From: an uncultured Bacteroidales bacterium
GTDB taxonomy: Bacteria; Bacteroidota; Bacteroidia; Bacteroidales; Bacteroidaceae
Length of the DNA: 64,000 bases
Direction of reading: 5' to 3'
Assembly: GCA_902768125.1 (NCBI GenBank)
Contig: CACXKA010000006.1
Location: forward strand, 124,001-188,000
Position 1 is the stretch's first letter. Every line of letters starts with the position of its first letter. Made by a program: the position numbers and the translations under genes. Positions 16,510-25,932 of the stretch are shown here, piece after piece. The notes below the pieces were generated by a model that worked only from the letters and a program-made list of their open reading frames with translations, had not been told where the DNA came from and made no database searches.

Positions 16510-17855
16510 GTGCCATCCTCGCAGCGGCAGGTTCTGCTGTGGGACTGGGCAATGTGTGGCGCTTCCCCATCGAGACAGGTCAGAACGGTGGTGCAGCGTT
16601 CATCATCATTTATGTGTTGTGCATCCTTGTGTTGGGCTTGCCCATCATGATTAGCGAATTCATGATTGGACGTTACACCCATGCCAACACAGCAGGAGCC
16701 TATCGCATCTTGTCTAATGGCTCTCTATGGAAATGGGTCGGACGTCTGGGTGTGTTCACAGGTTGGTTCATCCTCTGCTACTATGTCGTGGTGGGTGGAT
16801 GGACGATGCATTACACGTTCCTCTCTGTCACCAATGCTTTCTATGATGTACCTGCCACACAATATGAGGACATTTTCAACAACTTCGTGGCGAGTCCTTG
16901 GTTGCCGACGCTTTGGCTCTTCATCTTCATTGGGGTGATTCATTATGTCATCGCACGTGGGGTGCAGTCGGGCATCGAGAAATCTGCCAAACTGATGATG
17001 CCCACCCTGTTTATCATTACCCTCTTCTTGGCTGTTTGTTCTGTGTGTCTTCCTGGTGCATCGCAGGGTATTGAGTTCCTGTTGAAGCCCGATTGGAGCA
17101 AGGTGGATAGCACAACAGTATTGGATGCGATGGGACAGGCCTTCTTCTCGCTGAGTCTTGGCATGGGGTGTCTCTGCACTTATGCCAGCTATTTCGATAA
17201 AAAGACACCATTGGCGAAATCAGCTGTGAATGTCTCTTTCATCGACACCTTCATCGCCATCATGGCAGGTTTCATCATCTTCCCCTCAGTGTTCAATATC
17301 GGCATGAATCCCGACGAGGTGGGTGCAGGTGCAGGTTTGACATTTGTGTCCCTTCCCAACGTGTTCCAACAGGCATTTGGCGATGGTAGCCTCTTGGCTG
17401 TCATCTTCTCAACGTTATTCTATTTCCTCCTGTTTGTGGCAGCATTGACCAGTGCTATTTCCCTGCATGAAGTGGCAACGGCTTACGTGACGGAGGAGTT
17501 TCATGTGTCGCGCAAAAAGGGAGCGACGTTGGTTACCCTCACCATTCTTGTGTTGGGTACCTTGTGCTCCCTTTCGTTTGGTCCATTGAGTGGCGTCAAA
17601 CTCTTCGATCGTAATTTCTTTGAGATGTTCGATGACTTCTCTGGCCGCATTCTCCTGCCATTGAGTGGAATGCTCATCAGCATCTTTGCAGGATGGGTGC
17701 TTGACCGCCAGCTCTATCGTGACGAGATCAGCAACGGAGGTGAATTGAAGACTCCTTACTTCAAAATGCTCATCTTCTCCTTGCGCTACATCACACCTTT
17801 GGCAATAGGTCTTGTATTCCTTGACCAAATGGGAGCGTTTAACTTCCTGAAATAA
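16479..17855 (+). CDS. NSS-family sodium-dependent transporter
   Basis: The 458-residue protein begins ENFGSKLGAILAAAGSAVGL, followed by GNVWRFP, the conserved first helix of neurotransmitter:sodium symporters with the unwound Gly-Asn ion and substrate site. About 11-12 hydrophobic helices follow. Bacterial members import amino acids such as Trp, Tyr or Leu with sodium; the substrate here cannot be read from sequence. The start lies inside the 3' end of the VanZ gene, so translation may be coupled. Confidence 0.9.
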   Translation: MGRENFGSKLGAILAAAGSAVGLGNVWRFPIETGQNGGAAFIIIYVLCILVLGLPIMISEFMIGRYTHANTAGAYRILSNGSLWKWVGRLGVFTGWFILCYYVVVGGWTMHYTFLSVTNAFYDVPATQYEDIFNNFVASPWLPTLWLFIFIGVIHYVIARGVQSGIEKSAKLMMPTLFIITLFLAVCSVCLPGASQGIEFLLKPDWSKVDSTTVLDAMGQAFFSLSLGMGCLCTYASYFDKKTPLAKSAVNVSFIDTFIAIMAGFIIFPSVFNIGMNPDEVGAGAGLTFVSLPNVFQQAFGDGSLLAVIFSTLFYFLLFVAALTSAISLHEVATAYVTEEFHVSRKKGATLVTLTILVLGTLCSLSFGPLSGVKLFDRNFFEMFDDFSGRILLPLSGMLISIFAGWVLDRQLYRDEISNGGELKTPYFKMLIFSLRYITPLAIGLVFLDQMGAFNFLK

Positions 17856-17868
17856 AGCTAAAGAGCAA

Positions 17869-17969
17869 AAAGTGAAAAATCTACGTTACTTTTTCCAATA
17901 GGGGTTTGACACCCCGCATGGCAGGTAACTTAGATTTTTCACTTTCTGTTTTTCACTTTTGGCTCACCG
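17869..17969. repeat. Long inverted repeat with inner hairpin, convergent intergenic
   Basis: The arm at 17869-17889 (AAAGTGAAAAATCTACGTTAC shortened: AAAGTGAAAAATCTA...) pairs with 17925-17945 with one mismatch in 21. The loop holds GGGGT/ACCCC at 17901-17915. A second palindrome, TTTTGGCTC/GAGCCAAAA, follows at about 17957-17977. It sits between two converging genes and could act as a terminator in both directions, but its core is shared with other loci in the window. Confidence 0.75.
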
Positions 17970-17978
17970 AGCCAAAAC

Positions 17979-20900
17979 CTACTTCACAAATACTTTTCGT
18001 GTCTTGCCGTCAGCAGTTCTGATGATGTTCACACCGGGTTGCAATGCTGGTATACGTACACCTGCGGTGTTGTAGATTTCAACAGATTCAGATGCTTCGC
18101 CATCTTTGGCTTCTATGGCCATGATGTCGGTGGTGTCGTGCAGTTTTCTCACTCGGCATTCAGCCAACATGAATTCTTGCATACCACTGCCAATTTCGGC
18201 AAACTGGATGATATAATTGCCTTTGGTCTTAACTTCGAATTCCAGCGTATTACGTGTGGCAGAAGTGATGTCACCTGCAGAGTTTCCATTGACATTGGGC
18301 TTTGCCGTCTGTGTGGTCGAAGCCTTTACGGTGGTGCCACTGCTGTTGAGAATCTTGGCCTGATAAGTAGGTGTACCCTTCCATGCTGCCATCGCATAGA
18401 TGAGTTGGTAAGTGCCTGGCTCCAGTGACAACTTGTAATTGCTCAAACGACCATATTCTGCACTGGTTGTACGCCAATAGAGCGTCTTTCCCTGATAGCC
18501 GGTCAAACCCGTGAAGGTGCGAGGGCCTGAGCCGTTTGACGTTGGATAGTTACGCACGCTGGTACCATCTGTGGTGCGCCAACCTTCAGGGAATGCTCCA
18601 GCAGCCACATTCGTAAAGTCGAGGTTGTAGATAGCCTGTGTGTCGGTGAAAATGGGCTGGATGGTCATGTTTTCATCTGCCATGGCGAAGGTTACCTCTT
18701 TGGCACCTTCCTTAACAGGGATGGTCAGTCCTTGCGTGAAGAAAACAGAGTTGGTGACCTTCAGTGCCTTGATTGCATAGCCTTCTTCAGGATTGATGGA
18801 GAGAGTCACCTCTTGACCTGCTGCAGCAGCGTCCACATCTGCTGTCACTTCTCCGAAATCAGCATCGAGGATGTTCACATCGAACTTCTCGGCAGGTGTG
18901 CCTTCTGGTTCGTAAGTCACTTGGTCGATATACATGCTGATGGCGCTTGGATTTGTGATGATGAGTGTGTTGCTGCCTACCTTCATGGTAACAGAAACGA
19001 CAGTTTCCAGCCAATCGCTCGCGCCTGTCTTCTGAATAGCAGCGTTTTGGCCTACTCCGTTGACACTCACTCTCACGTTACCAGCCTTGCTGCTGTTGGC
19101 ATAGCGGATACGGACATTATACTTACCTCCTTCAGCCATTTTCTGTTGATGACGCAAAGCACTGCCCGAGTTTGCCTTCATCTCCACATATCCCATGCCC
19201 GCAAAGTTCTTGGTGTGCTGTGCCCACCAACCCGAGTTGGTCAGTTTGCGGTCAGCGCTCTTGGTGTCCATATTCTCAGCTTCGATGATGATGGGACCAT
19301 GGTAAGGTTCTGGCTGCTTGGGCTTAGGAAGAGCTGCGGATGGCAGACCTTCATCAGCACCTGAGCGATCTTGTTCGCCAGTACAATTGATGGTGACATC
19401 TGCGGCACCAAGATGACGGACAATGACGGTGTAAGTCTTTTTGTCTGCATCATAACTGGCAGCAGCGGAGGCTGACTGTCCATTGGCACCTGTGCTGTGC
19501 TTTTTCAATGTGTAGGAAGGCACGTTTGTCACGCCTGTGACAATAAGTGTGTCGGCACGCACAGTGGTGGTGTCGTTGCGGTAGTTGTTCAGATAGAAGT
19601 CGATATGGTCAGCATACTCACGAACGACACCGCTGGAGAGGCGGTAGTAGTTGAGTTTGAGCGAATCGCAGGTGTTGTACTGTAAAGGAAGTTCAGCACG
19701 TGCGCCCTTCTTCTTGTTCAAGTAGGTGTAAGGTGTGTAGGTGACGAGCTGGTTCTTGTAGCGGTTCACATAGAGGTCGCCCTTCGACACCTCGGGATAG
19801 AGATTGTTGAACTCCTTCACCTTGTTGGTTTCGTTACCCCAACGAGAGTTGTAAGCAGTCTTCTTCACCTGAACCTGAATGGCTTTGGCGGCATCATCGT
19901 AGAGACCTGGAACCATCGGAATGGCACCGTAGCGTCCTGTCTTCTTGAAGTAGCAGAGGTTATTCTGCAATTGTCCATAAGCCCATGCACCTTCCTTCTT
20001 CTGGTTGGCAGGGTCGGTTTGCAGATAAAGCCCGTTGAAGAGATTGTCCGGCACCTTGAAGTCATCATTCGTGTCATGCACAATGACTGCCTTGGTCTTT
20101 GCCAGCACTTCCTCACGGGTGGGGATGTACATGGTGCCATCAATGACCTTGCGCCACATGTCCAGCCAGATGCCCTTGAAATCATCAAACTGTGACCATC
20201 TGCGGCATGAATAGCCATCCACAGTGGCATCCCATTCATTCCTGAAACATGCTCCATCCCAAATAAGTTCAGGGCCATCCCACACGGCTCCACCATTCAC
20301 ACACGTCTGCTCCATCACTGTGCCGATACCAGCAGCACCAGGATATTTACACTTATTGGAACCGACAAGTTTAGCAGTCATGTCATTCCATCCACAGTTG
20401 TCGTAACGCACACCATAGTTCTTGGTCAGACCTGAGATGAACGGTCCCCAACATACACTCTCGTTGTTGAGGAAACTGCTGCCGTGAGTATATTTGTAGA
20501 GGAAGAGGATGGCTTCAGGATACTTTTTGCAGGCAGCCATAAAGTCCTTGTTCAACTTCAGTTCGGCAAGAGGGTCGGTGTTGAAATGGTAAACACCACC
20601 ACACCAGCTGACCGTGAGAAAACCGCCATACTTGTGCGACATCTCCACCAGTTTTGCAAACAAAGCCCATCGGCTCGACTCCGTCATGGAACTCTTGTCG
20701 CCTGCCTCGCCAAAGCCCCAGAACTGCTCAGCATAGTTCCAGCCAAGGAAGTTAGGGAAGGTCTTGAAGAAATACTCGAAAGTGTCAAGGTCAGTATCCT
20801 GGATGTGAGTATGACCTCCAGATGCTGGCTGGCAGCTGAACCACATGCCGTTGGCTTGACATACAGTAGCCCATGACTTGTAGGTGCGGACAGCATTACG

Positions 20901-21149
20901 TGGCATGCGGTACATCTCGGTGTCCTTGTCAAACTGACACGACAGCGACAGGTTCATGCATACATACGGCTTGATGTCGTCAGGAACCAAGTCAATGATT
21001 TTCTGAGGGTCAGCACTATTCCACACATCGATGTGTACCAACCAGAGAGGATGTTCCGAATCAATCGGTCGGCGTTCTTGAGCCGACAGGGTCAGCGATG
21101 CCATCATGAGCATCACCAACAACATTACAGAGGTGTAAATCTTCTTCAT
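17979..21149 (-). CDS. Secreted GH98-family glycoside hydrolase with CBM and C-terminal sorting-like tail
   Basis: The 1056-residue protein has a signal peptide (about 1-23). Residues 26-580 resemble GH98: HPLWLVHIDVWNSADPQKI, then FLGWNYAEQFWGFGE with likely catalytic acidic residues, and a C-terminal GH98 part with RYGAIPMVPGLYDD. A carbohydrate-binding beta-sandwich (EAENMD near 630 to YIDQVTYEP near 755) follows, then an InlB-repeat-like strand region, another jelly-roll-like region and a short tail ending GKTRKVFVK like type IX or cell-surface sorting tails. Known GH98 enzymes are endo-beta-galactosidases on blood-group glycans or endo-xylanases, so the substrate is open. It is not in a SusCD-type locus. 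Confidence 0.8.
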   Translation of the reverse strand: MKKIYTSVMLLVMLMMASLTLSAQERRPIDSEHPLWLVHIDVWNSADPQKIIDLVPDDIKPYVCMNLSLSCQFDKDTEMYRMPRNAVRTYKSWATVCQANGMWFSCQPASGGHTHIQDTDLDTFEYFFKTFPNFLGWNYAEQFWGFGEAGDKSSMTESSRWALFAKLVEMSHKYGGFLTVSWCGGVYHFNTDPLAELKLNKDFMAACKKYPEAILFLYKYTHGSSFLNNESVCWGPFISGLTKNYGVRYDNCGWNDMTAKLVGSNKCKYPGAAGIGTVMEQTCVNGGAVWDGPELIWDGACFRNEWDATVDGYSCRRWSQFDDFKGIWLDMWRKVIDGTMYIPTREEVLAKTKAVIVHDTNDDFKVPDNLFNGLYLQTDPANQKKEGAWAYGQLQNNLCYFKKTGRYGAIPMVPGLYDDAAKAIQVQVKKTAYNSRWGNETNKVKEFNNLYPEVSKGDLYVNRYKNQLVTYTPYTYLNKKKGARAELPLQYNTCDSLKLNYYRLSSGVVREYADHIDFYLNNYRNDTTTVRADTLIVTGVTNVPSYTLKKHSTGANGQSASAAASYDADKKTYTVIVRHLGAADVTINCTGEQDRSGADEGLPSAALPKPKQPEPYHGPIIIEAENMDTKSADRKLTNSGWWAQHTKNFAGMGYVEMKANSGSALRHQQKMAEGGKYNVRIRYANSSKAGNVRVSVNGVGQNAAIQKTGASDWLETVVSVTMKVGSNTLIITNPSAISMYIDQVTYEPEGTPAEKFDVNILDADFGEVTADVDAAAAGQEVTLSINPEEGYAIKALKVTNSVFFTQGLTIPVKEGAKEVTFAMADENMTIQPIFTDTQAIYNLDFTNVAAGAFPEGWRTTDGTSVRNYPTSNGSGPRTFTGLTGYQGKTLYWRTTSAEYGRLSNYKLSLEPGTYQLIYAMAAWKGTPTYQAKILNSSGTTVKASTTQTAKPNVNGNSAGDITSATRNTLEFEVKTKGNYIIQFAEIGSGMQEFMLAECRVRKLHDTTDIMAIEAKDGEASESVEIYNTAGVRIPALQPGVNIIRTADGKTRKVFVK

Positions 21150-21177
21150 ATAAAAACAGGTTCTAATAATCTGCGTG

Positions 21178-21185
21178 CAAAGTTA
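21178..21185 (-). promoter_or_regulatory. -7 box of the GH98 gene
   Basis: Minus-strand TAACTTTG lies 28 bases upstream of the ATG. No matching -33 TTTG is visible at about 20 bases. Confidence 0.55.
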
Positions 21186-21261
21186 CACCAAATTATCAGC
21201 CCCTGTTTTACGCTATGTTTCTTATCCTTTTTCCCACGTTACATTTGTGGGGATTAGGACC

Positions 21262-22686
21262 TTATTTCGTGCCACCACCAAGCGCGATGTAGAGTGCGAT
21301 GACAGCCTGCGCACCGTTGTACATATTCATCGCCTCACTCAATTGCGAGCTGAGCAGACTCTCTTGAGCGGTGAGCACTTCGAGATAGTTCGCCTTACCA
21401 TTGTCCATCAGTTCGTGAGTGCCTGTATAGGCATCGTAGAGCACTTGCACCTGACGATGGTAGTAAGCATGCTTTTCACGAGCCGCCTGACAATCAGCCA
21501 TCGCCTCATTCACCTGATTTCCTGCATCGATGACGGTTTGCACATATTTGCGCTGCAGGTCTTCTTCCGTCAATTGGGAAATCTTATAGTTCGCCTTAAT
21601 CTTGCCACGAGCAAAGATGGGTTGCGTCAGTTGGGCAACAGCACTCAGGAGGATTTTTCCTGGATCGATGACCATTCCACCTGCCGAGTTTGTCCATCCC
21701 GCCGTTCCCGTCAGGGTAATACCTGGGAAGAAGGCAGCCCGGGCAGCTTGCGTGTTGTAGAAAGCCTCCTCCATTGCGTAGTTAGCCATCCGAATGTCGG
21801 GACGCAGTTCGAGCATACCAGCTGGCACGCCGAGGGTCAGGAAGTTCGTGTCGAACATCCGCTGTCCGTTGCTTTCTGCCGATTCTGGATGATGAGGCAA
21901 CGAGGAACTTCCCATCGTGCTGCGTTGAATATGCTGTGGCGTGATGGCCAACAAGCGGCAGATAGCGTTCTCTACGGCACGGATATTGCGACGAGTATCC
22001 ACAATCTGCGTCTTCACATTCAGATAGGATGACTCCATCTGATTGACGGCAGTCGAGTACGACTTGCCATTTTCCCAGAGTGTCTTCTGGGTTTCCAGCG
22101 AAGCGTTCCAAAGGCTATCGGTCTGCGTCAGAATCTCCAACTGACGGTCAAGCACCTGAAGCATATAATACTGCTGGGCAGTGGTGGAAACGAGGTTGGC
22201 ACGAATCGCCTCCTCACACACTTGAGCTTGCAGGAGCACCGCCTTCGAAGCACGCTTCTTGTTGGTGATGGAGCCGAACACATCCACATCCATACTCAGC
22301 TGCAACGGCAAGTTGTACGTCTTCGACCACGGATTTTTGTCGAACTTCGCCAACGTGCCTTGTGGAGCGAAATAGAGCGAAGGCAGGTAAGCCATTCGTG
22401 CAGCCTTCAGCGATGCCTCACTCTTCTCCACAGCGATGCGGGCAGAGTTCAGGTCGGTATTGTTCTGCAGCACCTGCTCAATGAGTTGCTGGAGCAACGG
22501 GTCGGTGAAGAACTCACGCCACGACATCTGAGCCAGCGAATGGTCGGTTCCTGCACTCGTGATGTCCTGCGTGGTGCCGAAGACATCGGCAGGTGCTTCC
22601 ACCTTCTTTTCATATTTATCATAGATACCACAACCCGCCAACAGGAAACTTACGGCAGTGGCAACGATATAACTCTTATACTTCAT
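21262..22686 (-). CDS. TolC/NodT-type outer-membrane efflux lipoprotein
   Basis: The 474-residue protein has a lipoprotein signal with lipobox LAGC near residue 19 and two repeats of long helices and beta-strands of the outer-membrane factor family (PDIRMANYAMEEAFYNTQAA in the second). It would form the trimeric outer-membrane channel of the tripartite pump whose other parts are encoded just upstream. It starts 17 bases after the RND gene stop, so the three genes form one operon in the order fusion protein, pump, channel. Confidence 0.93.
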   Translation of the reverse strand: MKYKSYIVATAVSFLLAGCGIYDKYEKKVEAPADVFGTTQDITSAGTDHSLAQMSWREFFTDPLLQQLIEQVLQNNTDLNSARIAVEKSEASLKAARMAYLPSLYFAPQGTLAKFDKNPWSKTYNLPLQLSMDVDVFGSITNKKRASKAVLLQAQVCEEAIRANLVSTTAQQYYMLQVLDRQLEILTQTDSLWNASLETQKTLWENGKSYSTAVNQMESSYLNVKTQIVDTRRNIRAVENAICRLLAITPQHIQRSTMGSSSLPHHPESAESNGQRMFDTNFLTLGVPAGMLELRPDIRMANYAMEEAFYNTQAARAAFFPGITLTGTAGWTNSAGGMVIDPGKILLSAVAQLTQPIFARGKIKANYKISQLTEEDLQRKYVQTVIDAGNQVNEAMADCQAAREKHAYYHRQVQVLYDAYTGTHELMDNGKANYLEVLTAQESLLSSQLSEAMNMYNGAQAVIALYIALGGGTK

Positions 22687-22703
22687 AGTTCAGCTTCAAT
22701 TTT

Positions 22704-25700
22704 TCAATCCTTCAATTCTTCTGTTTTCACATCCTTCCCTTGGAACCTCTCATGCAGTTTCTGGAACACGATAAAGAAGGCGGGAACGACAAAGAGGAGG
22801 GCAATCGTACCCACTGTCATACCACCGATGACACCGAGGGCGAGGGCACGGTTACCATTGGCACCGGCACCACCTTCGATGACGAGTGGAATCATACCGG
22901 CAATCATCGTGACGACAGTCATCAAGATAGGACGAAGACGTTCCTTACAAGCCTCGAAGGCTGCATCGCTGATGCTCATGCCTTGGGCACGACGTTCGGA
23001 GGCGAACTCCGTGATGAGGATGGCGGTCTTCGCCAAGAGTCCAATCAACATGATGACACCCGTCTGGAGGTAGATGTTGTTGTCCATACCAGGCAAACTG
23101 AGCAGATTGCCGAAGTAGGCAAAGACGAACGCGCCCATCAGTCCGAAAGGTACACTCAGCAACACAGCCATTGGCGTGAACCAAGAGTTGTAGAGCGAGC
23201 CCAGAATGAGATAAATGAGGACTGCACAAATCACGTAGATAAGGGCGGTGGCATTAGAGCCAGAAGTCTCCTCCAACTCGCGCGACATTCCACTGTACTC
23301 ATAGGTGGCAGTAGAAGGCATCTCCTCCTTAAACACCTCGGCAATCGCTTTGTGGGCATCACCCTCGGTATAGCCGCTGGCTGCCGTCACGAAGCAAGTG
23401 ATACTCTGGAACATGTTGAAGTGCTCGATGTTCGCCGGACCGACAATCTCTTTCAGCGAGACGAACTCAGAGATAGGTGCCATCTTGCCTTCCTTCACCT
23501 GCATGAAGATATTGTGCAGCGATGATGGGTCAAGACGGTATTCGGGCGAAGCAGCAGCCATGATGCGGTACACCTTACCAAACTGGTTGAAGTTACCGAT
23601 GTATGCGCCGCCGCAATAAGCGCCCAGCGTGTTGAGCACGGCAGCCGGTGAAACACCAGCGCGGTCGCACTGGACAGCATCAACATCAATCTGATATTTC
23701 GGGTAGCGCTCAGAGTAGGATGACATCGCGGAGCCGATTTCTGGTCGCTCAGACAGCTTGTTCAAGAACCGCTCCGTATTCTTGGCAAACTCAGACAGGT
23801 TGCCGTCGGTGGGGTCTTCCACCACAAGGCTCACGCTGTTGCTGGTACCATAGCCCGGAATCTGTGGCATCTGGAACGGTAGCACCTGCACGTTCTTGAT
23901 ATCCATACAGTCGTAGTAGAAACGACCGATGACGAGGTCAATCAGGTGGTTCATGCCCGGACGATCGTCCCAGTTCTTCAGACGGACAATCAGAGTGGCG
24001 AAGTTCGAACCTTCACCCGAAACCATACCGTAGCCGCAGCAAACGGCGAAGCTCTCCAACTCAGGAATCTTCTTCACCTTTTCCTCCACCTGCTTCAAGA
24101 TTTCACGGGTCTGAGTCAGGGTGGTGCCTTCAGGAACACGCACCTCAGCCAGGAACACGCCTTGGTCTTCTTGTGGCACAAGACCCGATGGCAAGTTCTT
24201 CATGAAGAACACCAGCAACACAGCAGCCAGAGCCAATGTGCTCCATGCTAAAACGGGGCGCTTGATGAACTTCTGAACGCTCTTGCTGTATTTGTCGGCG
24301 ATGGCATTATAGCTGACGGTGTAGGCCTTCTTGGTGTAGTATGTCAGGCTCTTCTTGTTCTCTGCTCCCTTCTCATCAATTTTCATCATGATGGCACAGA
24401 GGGCAGGACAAAGCGTGAGGGCTGACACGCACGACAGACCAACGGAAGAAGCGATTGTCACACCGAACTGGGTGAAGAACGTACCAGAAGTGCCAGGCAT
24501 GAAAGTCACAGGGATGAACACCGCCATAAACACCAAGGTACACGAAACCACAGCCACCGACACCTCGCTCATGGCTTGACGGGTGGCTTCGCGGGCATCG
24601 CTGATACCGCCCTCCATCTTCGCCATCACGGCTTCCACCACCACAATGGCATCGTCCACCACCGTACCGATAGCCAGCACGAGGGCAAACAGCGTCAGGA
24701 TGTTGAGCGAGAAGCCTGCCAACGACACGATGGCAAAAGTGCCCAACAGCGACACGATAATCGAGATAGACGGAATGATGGTCGCCTTGAAGTTCTGCAA
24801 GAAGAAGAACACGACGAGAATCACGAGGATGATGGCGATGATGAGCGTCTCGACCACATTGTGGATGGCTGCAAAGAGGAAGTCATCACTGGTCATCATG
24901 GTCACGAACTCCAATCCCGCAGGCATCGACTTCTTCATCTCCTCGCAAGTCTGGTTGATGCGGGCATTCACCTCAGTGGCGTTGGCACCCGGAGCCTGGA
25001 ACACCATGAAGAGGGCGCCCGGCTTGTCTTGGATGTTCGAAGAGAAGTTGTAACTCATGGCACCAATCTTCACCTCAGCCACATCACTCAGATGCAACAT
25101 GCCGCCGCCGTTGGTGCGCAACACGATTTCGTTGAACTCCTCTACGCTCTTCAGCGTGCCCTTGTACTGCATGGAGTACTGGTAGGAGTTCTCCGACTGT
25201 TCGCCCAACGAACCCGTAGCCGCCACGAAACTCTGACCATTGATGGCTGCAAAGATCTCGTCAGGAGTCAGGCCGTATTGTGCCATCACATCGGGCTTCA
25301 GCCAGATGCGCAAGGCGTAAGTGTTACCCAGACTCATCACGTTACCCACGCCCGTAATACGCATCAGACGCGGCTTGATGTTGATGTCCACATAGTTCGA
25401 GATGAAGTCCTCGTCATATTTGCCGTCAACACTCTTCACGGCAAAAATCTGCAGGATGTTGCTCTGCTGTTTCTGCACGGTCACACCCACCTTGTTCACG
25501 TCGGCAGGAAGCAGGGCTTGTGCACGAGTGACGCGGTTCTGCACGTTCACCGCTGCCATATCGGCATCCACACCCTGTTTGAAATAGACATTGATGCTGA
25601 CATTACCATTGGATGAAGCCTTTGAGGTCATGTAGGTCATGTCCGTCACACCGTTGATAGCTTCTTCGAGGGGCTGGATGACCGACTTCATCACCGTGTT

Positions 25701-25865
25701 CTCGTCTGCACCCGAATAGGCTGTGCTGACCAACACCGTAGGCGGTGCGATGTCGGGGTATTGCTCCACGGACAGTGTGCTCATGGAGATGTAGCCCACC
25801 AGAGCTATCACAATCGAGATGGCGCATGCCATCACGTATTTGTTGATGAATATATTGTTTTTCAT
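22704..25865 (-). CDS. RND-family multidrug efflux pump (AcrB-type, HAE1)
   Basis: The 1053-residue protein has the AcrB plan: a first helix after a short N-terminus (YVMACAISIVIALVGYISM), two large periplasmic loops and 12 helices. GTVVDDAIVVVEAV in helix 4 carries the paired Asp residues of the proton relay. It exports amphiphilic compounds such as drugs, bile salts or detergents using the proton gradient; the substrate range cannot be predicted. The start codon lies only two bases after a 39-base dispersed repeat (25868-25906). Confidence 0.95.
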   Translation of the reverse strand: MKNNIFINKYVMACAISIVIALVGYISMSTLSVEQYPDIAPPTVLVSTAYSGADENTVMKSVIQPLEEAINGVTDMTYMTSKASSNGNVSINVYFKQGVDADMAAVNVQNRVTRAQALLPADVNKVGVTVQKQQSNILQIFAVKSVDGKYDEDFISNYVDINIKPRLMRITGVGNVMSLGNTYALRIWLKPDVMAQYGLTPDEIFAAINGQSFVAATGSLGEQSENSYQYSMQYKGTLKSVEEFNEIVLRTNGGGMLHLSDVAEVKIGAMSYNFSSNIQDKPGALFMVFQAPGANATEVNARINQTCEEMKKSMPAGLEFVTMMTSDDFLFAAIHNVVETLIIAIILVILVVFFFLQNFKATIIPSISIIVSLLGTFAIVSLAGFSLNILTLFALVLAIGTVVDDAIVVVEAVMAKMEGGISDAREATRQAMSEVSVAVVSCTLVFMAVFIPVTFMPGTSGTFFTQFGVTIASSVGLSCVSALTLCPALCAIMMKIDEKGAENKKSLTYYTKKAYTVSYNAIADKYSKSVQKFIKRPVLAWSTLALAAVLLVFFMKNLPSGLVPQEDQGVFLAEVRVPEGTTLTQTREILKQVEEKVKKIPELESFAVCCGYGMVSGEGSNFATLIVRLKNWDDRPGMNHLIDLVIGRFYYDCMDIKNVQVLPFQMPQIPGYGTSNSVSLVVEDPTDGNLSEFAKNTERFLNKLSERPEIGSAMSSYSERYPKYQIDVDAVQCDRAGVSPAAVLNTLGAYCGGAYIGNFNQFGKVYRIMAAASPEYRLDPSSLHNIFMQVKEGKMAPISEFVSLKEIVGPANIEHFNMFQSITCFVTAASGYTEGDAHKAIAEVFKEEMPSTATYEYSGMSRELEETSGSNATALIYVICAVLIYLILGSLYNSWFTPMAVLLSVPFGLMGAFVFAYFGNLLSLPGMDNNIYLQTGVIMLIGLLAKTAILITEFASERRAQGMSISDAAFEACKERLRPILMTVVTMIAGMIPLVIEGGAGANGNRALALGVIGGMTVGTIALLFVVPAFFIVFQKLHERFQGKDVKTEELKD

Positions 25866-25867
25866 TG

Positions 25868-25906
25868 TCTTATCGTATCTTTAGCACGCTTGGCTTGCCA
25901 AGAATT
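25868..25906 (-). repeat. 39-base dispersed repeat, copy 1
   Basis: This stretch is identical on the opposite strand to 52723-52761. It contains the palindrome CTTGGCAAGCCAAG and ends GATACGATAAGA. It stands immediately before the pump ATG and is preceded by an array of AATTGTC-type units at 25901-25935. Confidence 0.9.
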
Positions 25907-25932
25907 GTCAATTATCAATTCTCCATTGTCAA

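Noticed and set aside
24576-25616. Long plus-strand frame of about 346 codons opposite the RND pump gene
   Set aside because: It is the antisense shadow of a well-supported pump gene, with His-rich text and no family features.
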